A DNA stretch of 64,000 bases, taken from NCBI GenBank assembly GCA_017547175.1, contig JAFYQI010000011.1, positions 1 through 64,000 of the forward strand. Reading direction: 5' to 3'. A model generated the notes under the pieces. That model ran no database searches. It was given only the letters and a program-made list of their open reading frames with translations, and had not been told where the DNA came from. The first letter of the stretch is position 1; every line of letters starts with the position of its first letter. This DNA comes from Alistipes sp. Its GTDB lineage: Bacteria > Bacteroidota > Bacteroidia > Bacteroidales > Rikenellaceae. Made by a program: the position numbers and the translations under genes. Shown in pieces: positions 25,807-35,034 of this stretch.

Positions 25807-26409
25807 ATGTTCAAGATTATGGAGATTGAACTTTACCCTAATTCACCCAAGAGATATCCTATGCCCATCAAATGCAACCTTGAGGAATTTATGTATAACG
25901 ATGAGCAACGCTTACAGTGGAGATTAGAGGAGTTTTCAGAGTGGCGATATAACGATGATGGAGATTGGGCGCTTTGCTATATAGTTCAAGAAATTCCAAT
26001 GTATTACCCAACTCGTCCAGGCAAATATATTCAGGAACGCTTATATCGACATAGCATTCTTCTGGGTGGCATCTACTGCGATATGTTGGACGAAGAAGGC
26101 AATGGCATTTATGAATGGTCGGCATGTGAGGGAGAAGACGAAGTAATTGCTAATAAGTTTGCTGATCTGCACATAAGCACCAAAGGCGAGATAGTTCAGA
26201 TTGTAAATGATAATAGCTTAACCATAGGCATTGTCGTAGATTATTGCCACGACGGATTCTACGATATGTGGGTGTGGAATAAGAATCAAGAGTGTAGCAG
26301 AGAACGAATACCAGTATCAAGAGTCCTATACGGGCTTTATTTCGCAGATGAGACTGAAATCCCCGATGAAGAAATAAGAGAGGAGTTAAAAAAGAAATTA
26401 CTACAATAG
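25807..26409 (+). CDS. Uncharacterised island protein A2 (paralogue of A1)
   Basis: The 200-residue soluble protein belongs to the same unnamed family as the gene at 22729-23373, the strongest match being GEIVQIVNDNSLTIGIVVD. The frame is open for 44 codons upstream, but the Met at 25807 (MFKIMEIELYPNSPKRYP) aligns with the start of A1 (IFRLRALCFC..RYP), so I take that start. It is acidic at the C terminus and ends in a helix. It overlaps no other gene and is followed 6 bp later by the next frame, so the two are an operon, perhaps with the AAA+ gene. Low GC. Confidence 0.6.
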   Translation: MFKIMEIELYPNSPKRYPMPIKCNLEEFMYNDEQRLQWRLEEFSEWRYNDDGDWALCYIVQEIPMYYPTRPGKYIQERLYRHSILLGGIYCDMLDEEGNGIYEWSACEGEDEVIANKFADLHISTKGEIVQIVNDNSLTIGIVVDYCHDGFYDMWVWNKNQECSRERIPVSRVLYGLYFADETEIPDEEIREELKKKLLQ

Positions 26410-26415
26410 AGAATA

Positions 26416-27150
26416 ATGACTCGTACTAATGAACATTTACGCAAGAGCGTACTAAATATAGAGGCTCAATTAAGAGAGATTGTTGGTAATTGCATTGGAA
26501 AATGGTTTGCAAGTCCTCGCTGTGACTATGAGTACGAACCATTAGTAGAACTGCTTCATTGTCGTAAAGTTTTACTCGATGAGATGTTTATCGCTACAGT
26601 AGAAGAGGTTGAACGAATGGAACAAGTGAATGCTTGTCTGCGAGACCTCACAAACAAGTTGTTTGCTCGCACGGAAGAACTTTATCGCAAGATGATTAGT
26701 ACCACCTACGTCCCGGAATTTGATGACGATGTGGATGTTGAAGGCACTCTCAAATTTGAGATGAATGACACCGATTCAATTCTATCGATGAGTAACGACG
26801 ATTATTATGGTTCAGACTTCGCCTTTGTGTTCGAGGTTATCGCTTGTCTATATACGCACAACTACCTCCGTCGCGAAGAGATAGAGTTTAGTTATTGCTA
26901 TTGCCCGCCAAACTCATATAGGGCGGATATGGATAGAGAGGAGTTGCGAACAGCAGATAATCTAAACGATGACAACACCTGGTACGAGTCGTCTCAGCCA
27001 GCCGCAGACAAGTTAAGCCATCTCTGTATTTGTCACGCTATTTACGACTTAAATATGCACAAACCGTACTCTATACCAGATATTTTGCGTATGAACGACT
27101 TCATGGTAGAGGTAACAGTCAAGCATCAGCATTTTGCAACCACAAAATAA
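26416..27150 (+). CDS. Uncharacterised 244-residue island protein
   Basis: A soluble, acidic protein without recognised domain. Its first 100 residues look helical and may form coiled coil (EEVERMEQVNACLRDLTNKL); the middle has an acidic run (FDDDVDVEG) and several Cys/Tyr-rich patches (SYCYCPPN). It starts 6 bp after protein A2 and closes the island's plus-strand transcript. No resemblance to the 120-residue partner of A1 could be shown. Function unknown. Confidence 0.55.
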   Translation: MTRTNEHLRKSVLNIEAQLREIVGNCIGKWFASPRCDYEYEPLVELLHCRKVLLDEMFIATVEEVERMEQVNACLRDLTNKLFARTEELYRKMISTTYVPEFDDDVDVEGTLKFEMNDTDSILSMSNDDYYGSDFAFVFEVIACLYTHNYLRREEIEFSYCYCPPNSYRADMDREELRTADNLNDDNTWYESSQPAADKLSHLCICHAIYDLNMHKPYSIPDILRMNDFMVEVTVKHQHFATTK

Positions 27151-27300
27151 CAAAGTGTTAAGTTGTTACTTTATTTTACTTGGTAGCACTAATTGGTCTT
27201 AATTTAGACTACATAAGAAGAGTAGAATCTTCGTAAAAATAAAGTTTGAACGACTTTTTGACGGAAAGTTGTTTTGCTGTATAACAACTTAACACTTTGT
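27150..27300. repeat. 19-bp perfect inverted repeats at the right end of the island
   Basis: ACAAAGTGTTAAGTTGTTA (27150-27168) and TAACAACTTAACACTTTGT (27282-27300) are exact inverted copies enclosing 113 bp of gene-free AT-rich DNA. The left arm starts at the last base of the stop codon of the 244-residue gene. A further small hairpin (AAGTTGTT / AACAACTT) lies next to the right arm. This could be a MITE-like remnant, a recombination site or a very long-range stem. No obvious target duplication. The remaining bases to 27369 hold no gene. Confidence 0.65.
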
Positions 27301-27352
27301 CAATCAATTCGGGAATAACGCGTTATTCGCTTCCGAAAAAAGCCACCCAAAC

Positions 27353-27365
27353 GAACAACCCTTTT
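27353..27365 (-). repeat. Right half of a split terminator stem (island boundary)
   Basis: GAACAACCCTTTT is the exact reverse complement of the 13 bases at 17868-17880 and lies 4 bp behind the stop of the GH43 gene. Confidence 0.55.
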
Positions 27366-27369
27366 GTTT

Positions 27370-29043
27370 TTACTCGGTCAGCGCTGTATAGAGTCCGATC
27401 ATTGCACCCGTAAAGCCTCCGGCCGAGGTGGTGCTGAGATGTCGGCCATCGACTTCAGTGGGCGGGAGTATCGTTTTGTGCCCAATGTAGGCAGATAAAC
27501 GATACGAGGCTCCATCTGCCTCCACCCGGAGTGTGAGGGGCTTTCTTGCCTGCTTTTCCGTAAGTGGCAGGAGTGCAATAGGCTCCGCTATACCCCGTTC
27601 GGTGCGAAGCAGTACCAACTGCGAAATCCCGTTGCAATGACGCTTGCCAAGCAGGATGTGATGCTGCTCGTTTTGGTAGCAGACCATTCCCGCTATCGCC
27701 CCTTCAGTCGGAGCATAACGCAGTTCGGTTTCGGTCGTGAAGGTCTGATGTTGCTGACGATGAGCAATAAACGAGGGGTTCGAGGGTTGATCGATGGTGC
27801 GATGGGTGGGGCGGAGATAGAGCCCGTTACGATCGGTGCGATACCAACTCTCTTGCGGCGTGCGGAGCATGACAAACCGCGAGGATAAACCCTCTCGAAA
27901 GTCGGTTGTGTAGTGGAAATTTCCTGTATATGCCTCCTCGATCGGTTCTAACCCCTTTTTTTGTCCGATGAGGGGTACCGAAACGCCCTGTTCTAAGATG
28001 ACGGGGTAGCCATCGTGCCATGCAACGGGCAACAGAAAACTTTCGCGTCCCGTGTTGTAGTGGTTACCCTCGTAGGGGCGACATCCGAGAAAAACGGCCC
28101 ACCAATCCCCCTCGGGTGTGTCGATCAGGTCAGCATGGCCCGTGCAGGTGATGCGGTTTGGTCGTGCTTCATCCAGGTCGCGTTGGGTGAGAATCGGGTT
28201 GCGCGGTGCGGGGGTATAGGGCCCTTTGGGGTGGTCAGCCGTGAGGATGACCTCCGAGTGTTGTTCGCCTGTGCCCCCTTCGGCCGCCATCAAGAGGTAA
28301 CGACCGTTTATTTTATATAGGTGTGGTCCCTCGATCCAGATCGGGTGCTGCGCAGGGTCGATACCGCCATCGAGAATCACCTGTTTTTCGCCAAAGGTGG
28401 TGTCGGTCTCAGGGTCGAAATCGTGGGTCCAAATGGCGCGGTGTCCCTCCCATTGGGGGCTACCTGCAGGAGCATCGTTGTGGACAATGTAGGCCTTTCC
28501 ATCCTCATCAAAGAAGAGCGATGGGTCGATGCCACCCACCTTGGGTAGCCGTATCGGATCGCTCCACGACTCCGAGAAGGGATCGCGGGTCTTGACCAAG
28601 AAGTTACCGATGCCGTCTACAGCTGTCGTGATCAGGTAGAAGGTGTCGTTGGTGGGGTTGTAGCTGATAGCCGGCGCATAGATGCCGCCACTGAGGCGAA
28701 TCCCCTCCTGCAGATTGAGCTGTGAAGGACGGTTCAGCACATGGCCCAATGAACGCCAATTGACTAGATCTCGGCTATGGAAAATGGGTACTCCCGGGTA
28801 GTAGCTGAATGATGAGCAGACCAGGAAGTAATCCTCCCCCTTGCGACAGATCGACGGGTCGGGGTAGAAGCCGGCCAGAATCGGGTTGTGGTACGCTTGT
28901 GTAGGGTCAATATGGATGTTGAACTGCATGTCGGCGCCTTGATAGTCGAAGCGGGTGAAGAGCGCCTCTTCGTGCGGAAGGGGGTTGCAGGCTGCACATC
29001 CGAAGAGGAATCCTCCCAAAATCAGGTGAAGCGTTTTGAACAT
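27370..29043 (-). CDS. GH43 family glycoside hydrolase lipoprotein
   Basis: The 557-residue protein has a lipoprotein signal (MFKTLHLILGGFLFGC, Cys 16) and should act at the cell envelope. The catalytic five-bladed propeller starts at NPILAGFYPDPSICR (base Asp in YPDPS), continues with GGIDPSLFFDEDGKAY (second Asp) and has the acid Glu in WIEGPHLYK. The C-terminal part from about 330 is a beta-sandwich domain as in GH43 xylosidase/arabinofuranosidases. It should release xylose or arabinose from plant arabinoxylan or arabinan. I use the Met at 29043, because the upstream open frame runs through a terminator and araB. It has its own promoter but points the same way as the arabinose operon. Confidence 0.88.
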   Translation of the reverse strand: MFKTLHLILGGFLFGCAACNPLPHEEALFTRFDYQGADMQFNIHIDPTQAYHNPILAGFYPDPSICRKGEDYFLVCSSFSYYPGVPIFHSRDLVNWRSLGHVLNRPSQLNLQEGIRLSGGIYAPAISYNPTNDTFYLITTAVDGIGNFLVKTRDPFSESWSDPIRLPKVGGIDPSLFFDEDGKAYIVHNDAPAGSPQWEGHRAIWTHDFDPETDTTFGEKQVILDGGIDPAQHPIWIEGPHLYKINGRYLLMAAEGGTGEQHSEVILTADHPKGPYTPAPRNPILTQRDLDEARPNRITCTGHADLIDTPEGDWWAVFLGCRPYEGNHYNTGRESFLLPVAWHDGYPVILEQGVSVPLIGQKKGLEPIEEAYTGNFHYTTDFREGLSSRFVMLRTPQESWYRTDRNGLYLRPTHRTIDQPSNPSFIAHRQQHQTFTTETELRYAPTEGAIAGMVCYQNEQHHILLGKRHCNGISQLVLLRTERGIAEPIALLPLTEKQARKPLTLRVEADGASYRLSAYIGHKTILPPTEVDGRHLSTTSAGGFTGAMIGLYTALTE

Positions 29044-29058
29044 CGGTCGTTGTTTTTT

Positions 29059-29089
29059 CAAAAGTACAAAAAGTAGCCGAATCGTCCAA
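29059..29089 (-). promoter_or_regulatory. Promoter of the GH43 gene
   Basis: Minus-strand TACTTTTG (29066 to 29059) with TTG (29089 to 29087) 20 bp upstream fits the Bacteroidota pattern. The predicted start is about 12 nt before the ATG at 29043. Confidence 0.6.
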
Positions 29090-29102
29090 CATTTTGACAA
29101 AA

Positions 29103-29137
29103 AAGAGGGGCTATCCAGTTGCCGGATAGCCCCTCTT
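29103..29137 (-). terminator. Terminator of the arabinose operon
   Basis: A perfect 14-bp stem (AAGAGGGGCTATCC / GGATAGCCCCTCTT) with a 7-base loop lies 19 bp after the araB stop and is followed by a T6 run on the minus strand. Confidence 0.9.
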
Positions 29138-29155
29138 GGGTTGATGTCAGGTTGC

Positions 29156-30799
29156 TTAGCGGCTCTCGCAGTAAGCACCCAACTTCTTGTACTCCTTGTA
29201 GAGTTCCTCGTACTTGGCGTGGTTCTCGGCCGAAGGCTGGTACTCCTTTGCGCAACCCGAAGCCATTGCCTCCTGAGCCTCTTCGATTGTGGGGTAGAGA
29301 CCCGCAGCCACAGCGGCAAAGATCGAAGCACCGAGGGCGCAAGCCTGGTCGCTCTCGCATACCGAGATGGGCACACCCAGCACGTCGCTCATCACCTGCA
29401 TCACGAAGGGCGACTTGAGAGCGATACCACCGATACCGATGCAGCCGTTGATGCGGATACCCTCGCTCTTCATGCGCTCCATGATCGCTTTCGAACCGAA
29501 GGCCGTAGCCTCCACCAGAGCGCGGAAGATCATCGGTGCGGTCGTGCCGAGCGTAATGCCGGCAATGGCACCCTTAAGCGTCTGGTCAGCGTCGGGCGTA
29601 CGACGGCCGTTCATCCAATCCACGGCAATCACACCGCTCTCGCCAATGGCGATCTTCTCGGCCTCCTTGGTCAGGGCGGGCAGAATCTGATCACAAGCCT
29701 TGTCCAGCTCCTCGACCGTCAGTTTATCGCCCAGGATGGCCTTCAGCGGGAACTCCAGCACGCGGCGGAACCAGGCGTAGATATCGCCAAAGGCCGACTG
29801 TCCGGCCTCAAAACCGATCAGGCCCGGCACTACCGAACCATCTACCTGGCCACAGATACCCGGGATGAGCTTGTCGCCCACCGACTCGGGCTTGGCAACC
29901 ACGATATCGCAGGTCGAGGTGCCGATGATGCGTACCCACGAATCGGCCTTGATACCGGCACCTACGGCACCCATGTGGCAGTCAAAAGCACCACCGGCTA
30001 CCACGACGTTGGTCGAGAGACCCAGACGCTGGGCCCACTCCTCGGTCAGGTGACCTACGACCTTCTCGGCCGTCTCGGTTTCGGTGAACATGCGCTCGCG
30101 CAGGCCCGACAGCAGGGGATCGAGCGTCGTGAGGAACTCCTCCGACGGCAGACCGCCCCACTTGGCATGCCACATCGCCTTGTGGCCCTCGGCGCAGCGG
30201 CTGCGTACGATCTCGTGCGGCTTCGTTGTGCCGGTCAGCAGGGCGGGCATCCACTCGCAGTGCTCGACAATCGAGTAGGCAGCGTTGCGGACAGCCTCAT
30301 CCTCGCGCAGCACGTGCAGGGCCTTGGCCCAGAGCCACTCCGACGAGTAGATACCACCCTCGTAGGCCGTATAGTCGATCTCCCAGCGGCGGCACAGCGC
30401 GTTGATCTCATCAGCCTCCTGGATGGCCGTGTGGTCCTTCCAGAGGACGAACATGGCGTTCGGATTCTCCTCGAAGCCAGCCTTCAGGGCCAGCGGCGTA
30501 CCCTCCTCGTCGATGAAGCAGGGGGTCGAACCCGTCGTGTCGAAGGCGATACCTACGACCTGTTCGGCAACCTCCGCAGGTACGGCGCTCAGCACCTCGC
30601 GCACCGTAGCTTCCAACACCTCGATATAATCCTTCGGATGTTGGCGATATTGATTCACGGCCGGATTGCAGAATTTGCCCTCCTTCCAACGTGGGTAGTA
30701 GCGCACCGCCGTAGCGAGCGTCTTACCATTCGAGGCATTCACGAGCACGGCACGCGCCGAGTCGCTACCATAGTCCAGTCCGATAACGTATTTGTCCAT
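29156..30799 (-). CDS. araB: L-ribulokinase AraB
   Basis: The 547-residue FGGY-family kinase phosphorylates L-ribulose to L-ribulose 5-phosphate. It opens with YVIGLDYGSDSARAVLVNA (phosphate loop of the ASKHA fold); TGSTPCFIDEEGTPLAL near 100 and VVAGGAFDCHMGAVGAGIKA near 275 fit ribulokinase, and the second ATPase half has GIGGIALKSPFVMQVMSDVL near 460. Length is close to E. coli AraB. It is the last gene of galM-transporter-araD-araA-araB, 20 bp behind araA. Confidence 0.95.
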   Translation of the reverse strand: MDKYVIGLDYGSDSARAVLVNASNGKTLATAVRYYPRWKEGKFCNPAVNQYRQHPKDYIEVLEATVREVLSAVPAEVAEQVVGIAFDTTGSTPCFIDEEGTPLALKAGFEENPNAMFVLWKDHTAIQEADEINALCRRWEIDYTAYEGGIYSSEWLWAKALHVLREDEAVRNAAYSIVEHCEWMPALLTGTTKPHEIVRSRCAEGHKAMWHAKWGGLPSEEFLTTLDPLLSGLRERMFTETETAEKVVGHLTEEWAQRLGLSTNVVVAGGAFDCHMGAVGAGIKADSWVRIIGTSTCDIVVAKPESVGDKLIPGICGQVDGSVVPGLIGFEAGQSAFGDIYAWFRRVLEFPLKAILGDKLTVEELDKACDQILPALTKEAEKIAIGESGVIAVDWMNGRRTPDADQTLKGAIAGITLGTTAPMIFRALVEATAFGSKAIMERMKSEGIRINGCIGIGGIALKSPFVMQVMSDVLGVPISVCESDQACALGASIFAAVAAGLYPTIEEAQEAMASGCAKEYQPSAENHAKYEELYKEYKKLGAYCESR

Positions 30800-30819
30800 C
30801 TTTATTTACAGCTTAAAGG

Positions 30820-32334
30820 TTAGCACAAGGCCTTGTTCAACATGTAATATACCTCGTTCATGCGCAGCTCCTTCTTGAACTCCGAGATCGTGGTATCCTT
30901 GTTGATGTGTACCATCTCGATATTGGCGATTTCGGCGAAATCCTCCCAATACTCGGCCGTGATGTCGTACGAGAAGCACGAGTGGTGCGTGCCACCGGCC
31001 AAGATCCAGGCACCGGCACCCACCTCAAAGTTGGGCATCGGCTTCCAGAGGGCCGAGGCAACGGGCAGCTTGGGCAGCGGCTTTGGCTCTACGCACTCTA
31101 CGTCGTTCACGATCAGACGCATGCGGTTACCCATGTCTACGACCGTAGCGGCTACACCCGAGCCGGTCTTCGATGTGAAGACCAGACGAGCCGTCTGCGT
31201 TTTGCGGATACCGATACCAAGGAAGTGTACCTCCAGACGCGGCTTCTGGGCAGCAATCAGCGGGCTTACCTCCAACATGTGCGACTGGAGAATCGTGCTC
31301 TCCTCGCCGGCGAAGTTCAGCGTATAGTCCTCCATGAACGAGCAACCCTTCGTCATGCCCTGCGACATGAACCATACGGTGCGTACCATGGCAGCCGTCT
31401 TCCAGTCACCCTCGCCACCAAAGCCGTAACCCTCGGCCATCAGGCGCTGCGAAGCGAGGCCCGGAATCTGGTCGAAGTGGCCCAGGTCGTCGAAGTTGGT
31501 CGTGAAGGCCTTGGCGCCCTTGGCTACAAGGCAAGCCTTGATCGTCAGCTCGGCCTTGGCGGCATTCCATACCTTCGTGTAGCCCTCGGTCGAGGGATCC
31601 TCCAACTCGGCAGCATGGTCGTAGAGGGTGAAGTACTCCTTCACAAGTGCATCTACCTCATCGTCGGTTACCTTGTCGAAGTAGGTCATCAGCTCCGCAA
31701 CGGGGCAGTAATCTACATGGTAGCCCAGACGAATCTCAGCCTCCACCTTGTCACCGTCCGTTACGGCTACGTTGTTCATCTGATCGCCGAAACGAATCAC
31801 GAGCATATCCTGCGAGTCGGCCCATGCGGCGGCTACACGCTGCCAGATGGCGATCTTCTCGAGGGTCTTCTGATCCTTCCAGTGGCCGACAACCACCTTG
31901 CGCGGACGGCGCATGCGAGCCGTGATGTGGCCAAACTCGCGGTCGCCGTGAGCTGACTGGTTGAGGTTCATGAAGTCCATGTCGATCTCGTTCCAGGGAA
32001 TCTCCTCGTTGAACTGCGTGTGGAGGTGCATCAGAGGCTTGTTGAGCTCCTGCAGACCGTGGATCCACATCTTGGCGGGTGAGAAGGTGTGCATCCAGGT
32101 GATTACACCGATACACTTCGGGTCGTTGTTGGCGGCCTTCATGATGTCCCAAACCTCCTTCGAGGAGTTGGCCGTACCCTTATATACCACCTTTACGGGG
32201 AGCTGGCCCGAGGCATTCATGCCGGCTACCATCTCATTCGAGTGACCATCAACGGCCACTACTGCGTCGCCACCATAGAGCAGCTGAGCGCCCGTGACGA
32301 ACCAAACTTCGTAGTTGCTATATGCTTCAATCAT
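30820..32334 (-). CDS. araA: L-arabinose isomerase AraA
   Basis: The 504-residue enzyme interconverts L-arabinose and L-ribulose using Mn2+. It begins EVWFVTGAQLLYGGDAV, the family's usual N terminus; WMHTFSPAKMWIHGLQ near 98, GFGGEGDWKTAAMVR near 305 and HHSCFSYDI near 450 carry the metal-binding and catalytic Glu/His residues. The Met at 32334 gives the proper family start; 22 codons upstream are open but unlike AraA. It lies 31 bp behind araD in the operon. Confidence 0.97.
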   Translation of the reverse strand: MIEAYSNYEVWFVTGAQLLYGGDAVVAVDGHSNEMVAGMNASGQLPVKVVYKGTANSSKEVWDIMKAANNDPKCIGVITWMHTFSPAKMWIHGLQELNKPLMHLHTQFNEEIPWNEIDMDFMNLNQSAHGDREFGHITARMRRPRKVVVGHWKDQKTLEKIAIWQRVAAAWADSQDMLVIRFGDQMNNVAVTDGDKVEAEIRLGYHVDYCPVAELMTYFDKVTDDEVDALVKEYFTLYDHAAELEDPSTEGYTKVWNAAKAELTIKACLVAKGAKAFTTNFDDLGHFDQIPGLASQRLMAEGYGFGGEGDWKTAAMVRTVWFMSQGMTKGCSFMEDYTLNFAGEESTILQSHMLEVSPLIAAQKPRLEVHFLGIGIRKTQTARLVFTSKTGSGVAATVVDMGNRMRLIVNDVECVEPKPLPKLPVASALWKPMPNFEVGAGAWILAGGTHHSCFSYDITAEYWEDFAEIANIEMVHINKDTTISEFKKELRMNEVYYMLNKALC

Positions 32335-32365
32335 AATTTTTAATTTTGAATGCTGATTCCTGAAT

Positions 32366-33061
32366 TTATTTCTTGGCCTGACCGTAGTAGGCATTGGCAC
32401 CGTGCTTACGCGAATAGTGCTTCTCGATCAAAAGGTCGTTCATCTCCAGTGCAGGGTTCACCTGGTAGGCTACGAAGGCCATCTTGGCCACCTGCTCCAT
32501 CACTACAGCGTTGTGTACAGCCTCATCGCCATCCTTGCCCCACGAGAAGGGTCCGTGGTTCTTCACCAACACACCCGGCGTGTGCATGGGGTTCATGCCG
32601 GCCTTCACGAAACGGTCCACAATCACCGTGCCTGTATGCTTTTCGTATTCACCCATTTGATCCTCGGTCATCGAGTCGGTGCAGGGGATGGCGCGGTGAA
32701 AGTAGTCGGCATGTGTTGTGCCGATGTTCGGAATATCTTTGCCTGCCTGAGCCCATGCCGTGGCGTAGGTCGAGTGGGTGTGGACAATGCCGCCCACCTC
32801 GGGGAAGGCCTTGTAGATTTCGAGGTGCGTTGCCGTGTCCGACGAGGGGCGCAGGTCGCCCTCGACGATCTTGCCGTCGAGGTCAACCACCACCATATCC
32901 GACGGCTTCATGTCGTCGTAATCTACACCGCTAGGCTTGATCACTACCAAACCCTTTTCGCGGTCGATAGCCGAAACGTTACCCCAAGTGAAGATCACCA
33001 AGCCGTGCTTAACAAGGTCGAGATTGGCCTTGCAAACTTTTGCTTTAAGTTGTTCTAACAT
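32366..33061 (-). CDS. araD: L-ribulose-5-phosphate 4-epimerase AraD
   Basis: The 231-residue class II aldolase-fold enzyme turns L-ribulose 5-phosphate into D-xylulose 5-phosphate, which enters the pentose phosphate pathway. [36 protein letters not shown] (zinc His residues) and [16 protein letters not shown] match the family; length equals E. coli AraD. It starts 1 bp after the transporter stop, so the two are translationally coupled. Confidence 0.96.
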   Translation of the reverse strand: MLEQLKAKVCKANLDLVKHGLVIFTWGNVSAIDREKGLVVIKPSGVDYDDMKPSDMVVVDLDGKIVEGDLRPSSDTATHLEIYKAFPEVGGIVHTHSTYATAWAQAGKDIPNIGTTHADYFHRAIPCTDSMTEDQMGEYEKHTGTVIVDRFVKAGMNPMHTPGVLVKNHGPFSWGKDGDEAVHNAVVMEQVAKMAFVAYQVNPALEMNDLLIEKHYSRKHGANAYYGQAKK

Positions 33062-33062
33062 A

Positions 33063-34994
33063 TTACCAAAGTATATAATAGAGAATGGTCAAAATGACGA
33101 TTACGCCTACCGCACCCCAATTGAAGGCGGCATCTGAGCGGAATACCGAGAGGTCGATCTTCACGGCACGCGGATCCTGAACCTTGTCCTTGGCGTTCGA
33201 ATGCAGGTAGATCGAGATCGTGGCAAACATGGCCATCAGGAAGAAGAAGGCCTCGAAACCGTTGTTCTTGAGCGTAGGATCGATGATGCCGATCACACCC
33301 AGCACGAGGCTGACGAGTGCGCCGACGAAGGTTACGCGGCTCCAGAAGAGCTGCGTCTTAACTGCATGCTCATCCAGTACATCGGCCTTGACGGTCTTCT
33401 TGCTCAGGAGCGAGAGCGTGATGAAGAGGATCACCAGGGCGATGAATACATAACCCATGCGCAACAAGAAGGGAACCTCGGGCATCATAAACTTGAAGAG
33501 TACCGAGAAGGCAAAGGTGCCAATGGCGGCTACGACTGCTGCTACGCCCGAAGCACGCTTCCACAGCAGACCCAAACCGAAGATCACCACTACGCCCGGA
33601 TAGACAAAGCCCGAGTACTCCTGGATGATCTGGAAGGCCTGGTCGGCAGCGCCCATGATCGGGTAGACGGCAATGACAGCCAAAATCAGGGCTGCTACTG
33701 AGGTCAGACGACCTACCGATACGAGCTTCTTATCCGAAGCACCCTTGTTGATGAACTGCTTGTAGATATCCATCGTGAAGATAGTCGAGGTCGAGTTGAA
33801 CATCGAGGCCAGCGACGAGATAACGGCAGCAGCAAGGGCGGCAAACGAAAGACCCTTTACGATAACGGGCGTAAAGTTGCGGATCAGGAACGGATAGGCG
33901 TCATCCGAACGGGTGATCTCACCGGCCAAAGCCTGATACAAGTCGGGCTCTTGCGTCATGATGTAGTAGGCGCAAACACCCGGAATGCAGACGATGAACG
34001 GAATCAAAATCTTGAGGAATGCGGCGAAGATCATACCCTTCTTGGCCTCCGACAACGATTTAGCAGCAAGACCCTTCTGGATGATGTACTGGTTGAAGCC
34101 CCAGTAGCCGATGTTCGTAAGCCAAAGTGCACCCACAATCACAACAATACCCGGAATGTCGAAGTAAGGATCGGCCGTGATATTCTCGATGGCCGGATTG
34201 CGCGTTACCACCAGGTTGAAGTGGCGGTCACCTTCGATGGCTCCGAGTTTTGTCATAATCTCCTGCAAAGCACCCAATGCGCCACCCTGAATCTCCAGCG
34301 AACCGGCGATGAAATCCAGTGCGAAGTAGGCCGTGATCAGACCACCACCTACGAGGAAGGTCACCTGCATTACGTCGGTCCATGCCACCGAGGCCAGACC
34401 ACCGTAGATCGAGTAAATACCGGCAATGATAAAGAGTACGAGGATGATGATCATGAGCGTCATGTCGACCTCCATGCCCAAAATCATACCCGGCGATGCG
34501 GGAATGCCAAGAATCTGCTTAATGGCCAAAGCGCCGAGCCAAGCCACCGACGTGAGGTTGATGAAGACGTAGAGGAAGAGCCAGAAGATCGAGAAGGCGA
34601 GACCCACACCCCAATTGTAACGCTCGCGCAGGAACTGCGGAATGGTGAAGATTTTTCGTTCGATCATCACGGGCAGGAGGAACTTACCCACTACAATCAG
34701 CGTGGCGGCAGCCATCAGCTCATAGGCGGCAATGGCAATACCCGACGCGAAGGCCGAGCCCGACATGCCGATAAATTGCTCGGCCGAGATATTGGCCGCA
34801 ATGAGCGAGGCACCCACGGCCCACCAGGTAAGGGTGTTACCGGCCAAGAAATAGTCGTTTGACGACTTCTCCTTGCCATCTTTACTGCGCGAGAGGAAGA
34901 ATCCCAGGCCCACGAGCAGAATGATGTACAACGCAACGATCACATAGTCGATCATTGCGAAGCCGTTGTTCTGTAATGCTTCAATCAGATTCAT
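33063..34994 (-). CDS. Sodium/sugar symporter (SSS family), likely arabinose uptake
   Basis: The 643-residue inner-membrane protein has about 14 hydrophobic segments and matches the sodium:solute symporter (SGLT-like) family: [32 protein letters not shown] near 47-78 is the conserved TM1-TM2 region and [16 protein letters not shown] near 200 is the SSS signature. In the middle of the arabinose operon between galM and araD, it most likely imports L-arabinose with Na+. The sugar is inferred from context. Confidence 0.88.
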   Translation of the reverse strand: MNLIEALQNNGFAMIDYVIVALYIILLVGLGFFLSRSKDGKEKSSNDYFLAGNTLTWWAVGASLIAANISAEQFIGMSGSAFASGIAIAAYELMAAATLIVVGKFLLPVMIERKIFTIPQFLRERYNWGVGLAFSIFWLFLYVFINLTSVAWLGALAIKQILGIPASPGMILGMEVDMTLMIIILVLFIIAGIYSIYGGLASVAWTDVMQVTFLVGGGLITAYFALDFIAGSLEIQGGALGALQEIMTKLGAIEGDRHFNLVVTRNPAIENITADPYFDIPGIVVIVGALWLTNIGYWGFNQYIIQKGLAAKSLSEAKKGMIFAAFLKILIPFIVCIPGVCAYYIMTQEPDLYQALAGEITRSDDAYPFLIRNFTPVIVKGLSFAALAAAVISSLASMFNSTSTIFTMDIYKQFINKGASDKKLVSVGRLTSVAALILAVIAVYPIMGAADQAFQIIQEYSGFVYPGVVVIFGLGLLWKRASGVAAVVAAIGTFAFSVLFKFMMPEVPFLLRMGYVFIALVILFITLSLLSKKTVKADVLDEHAVKTQLFWSRVTFVGALVSLVLGVIGIIDPTLKNNGFEAFFFLMAMFATISIYLHSNAKDKVQDPRAVKIDLSVFRSDAAFNWGAVGVIVILTILYYILW

Positions 34995-35034
34995 TGTTTT
35001 TCTATCTTTTTTAGTTGGTTAATAATCTTCCGAA

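Larger units (their letters stand above)
17881..27352. mobile_element. Accessory island with WYL-regulated nuclease, glycosylase-like and AAA+ genes
   Basis: Between the two terminator halves lie nine genes unrelated to the housekeeping neighbours, several with clearly lower GC (most marked at 21.8-22.7 kb and 23.9-27.2 kb). They are organised as two divergent clusters with a common operator/promoter design. No integrase or transposase is seen, so the mode of entry is unknown and the term mobile element is used in the loose sense of a horizontally acquired block. Confidence 0.55.

Noticed and set aside
18144..27150. CRISPR array or cas operon (because of the Cas4-like domain)
   Set aside because: No repeat-spacer pattern and no cas1, cas2 or effector gene are present.
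27370..29376. Extended start of the GH43 gene at 29376
   Set aside because: The extra 111 codons overlap the araB terminator and araB itself; the Met at 29043 starts a clear lipoprotein signal peptide.
29036..30823. Long plus-strand open frame of 595 codons opposite araB
   Set aside because: araB is complete and well recognised on the other strand; the frame also crosses a terminator.
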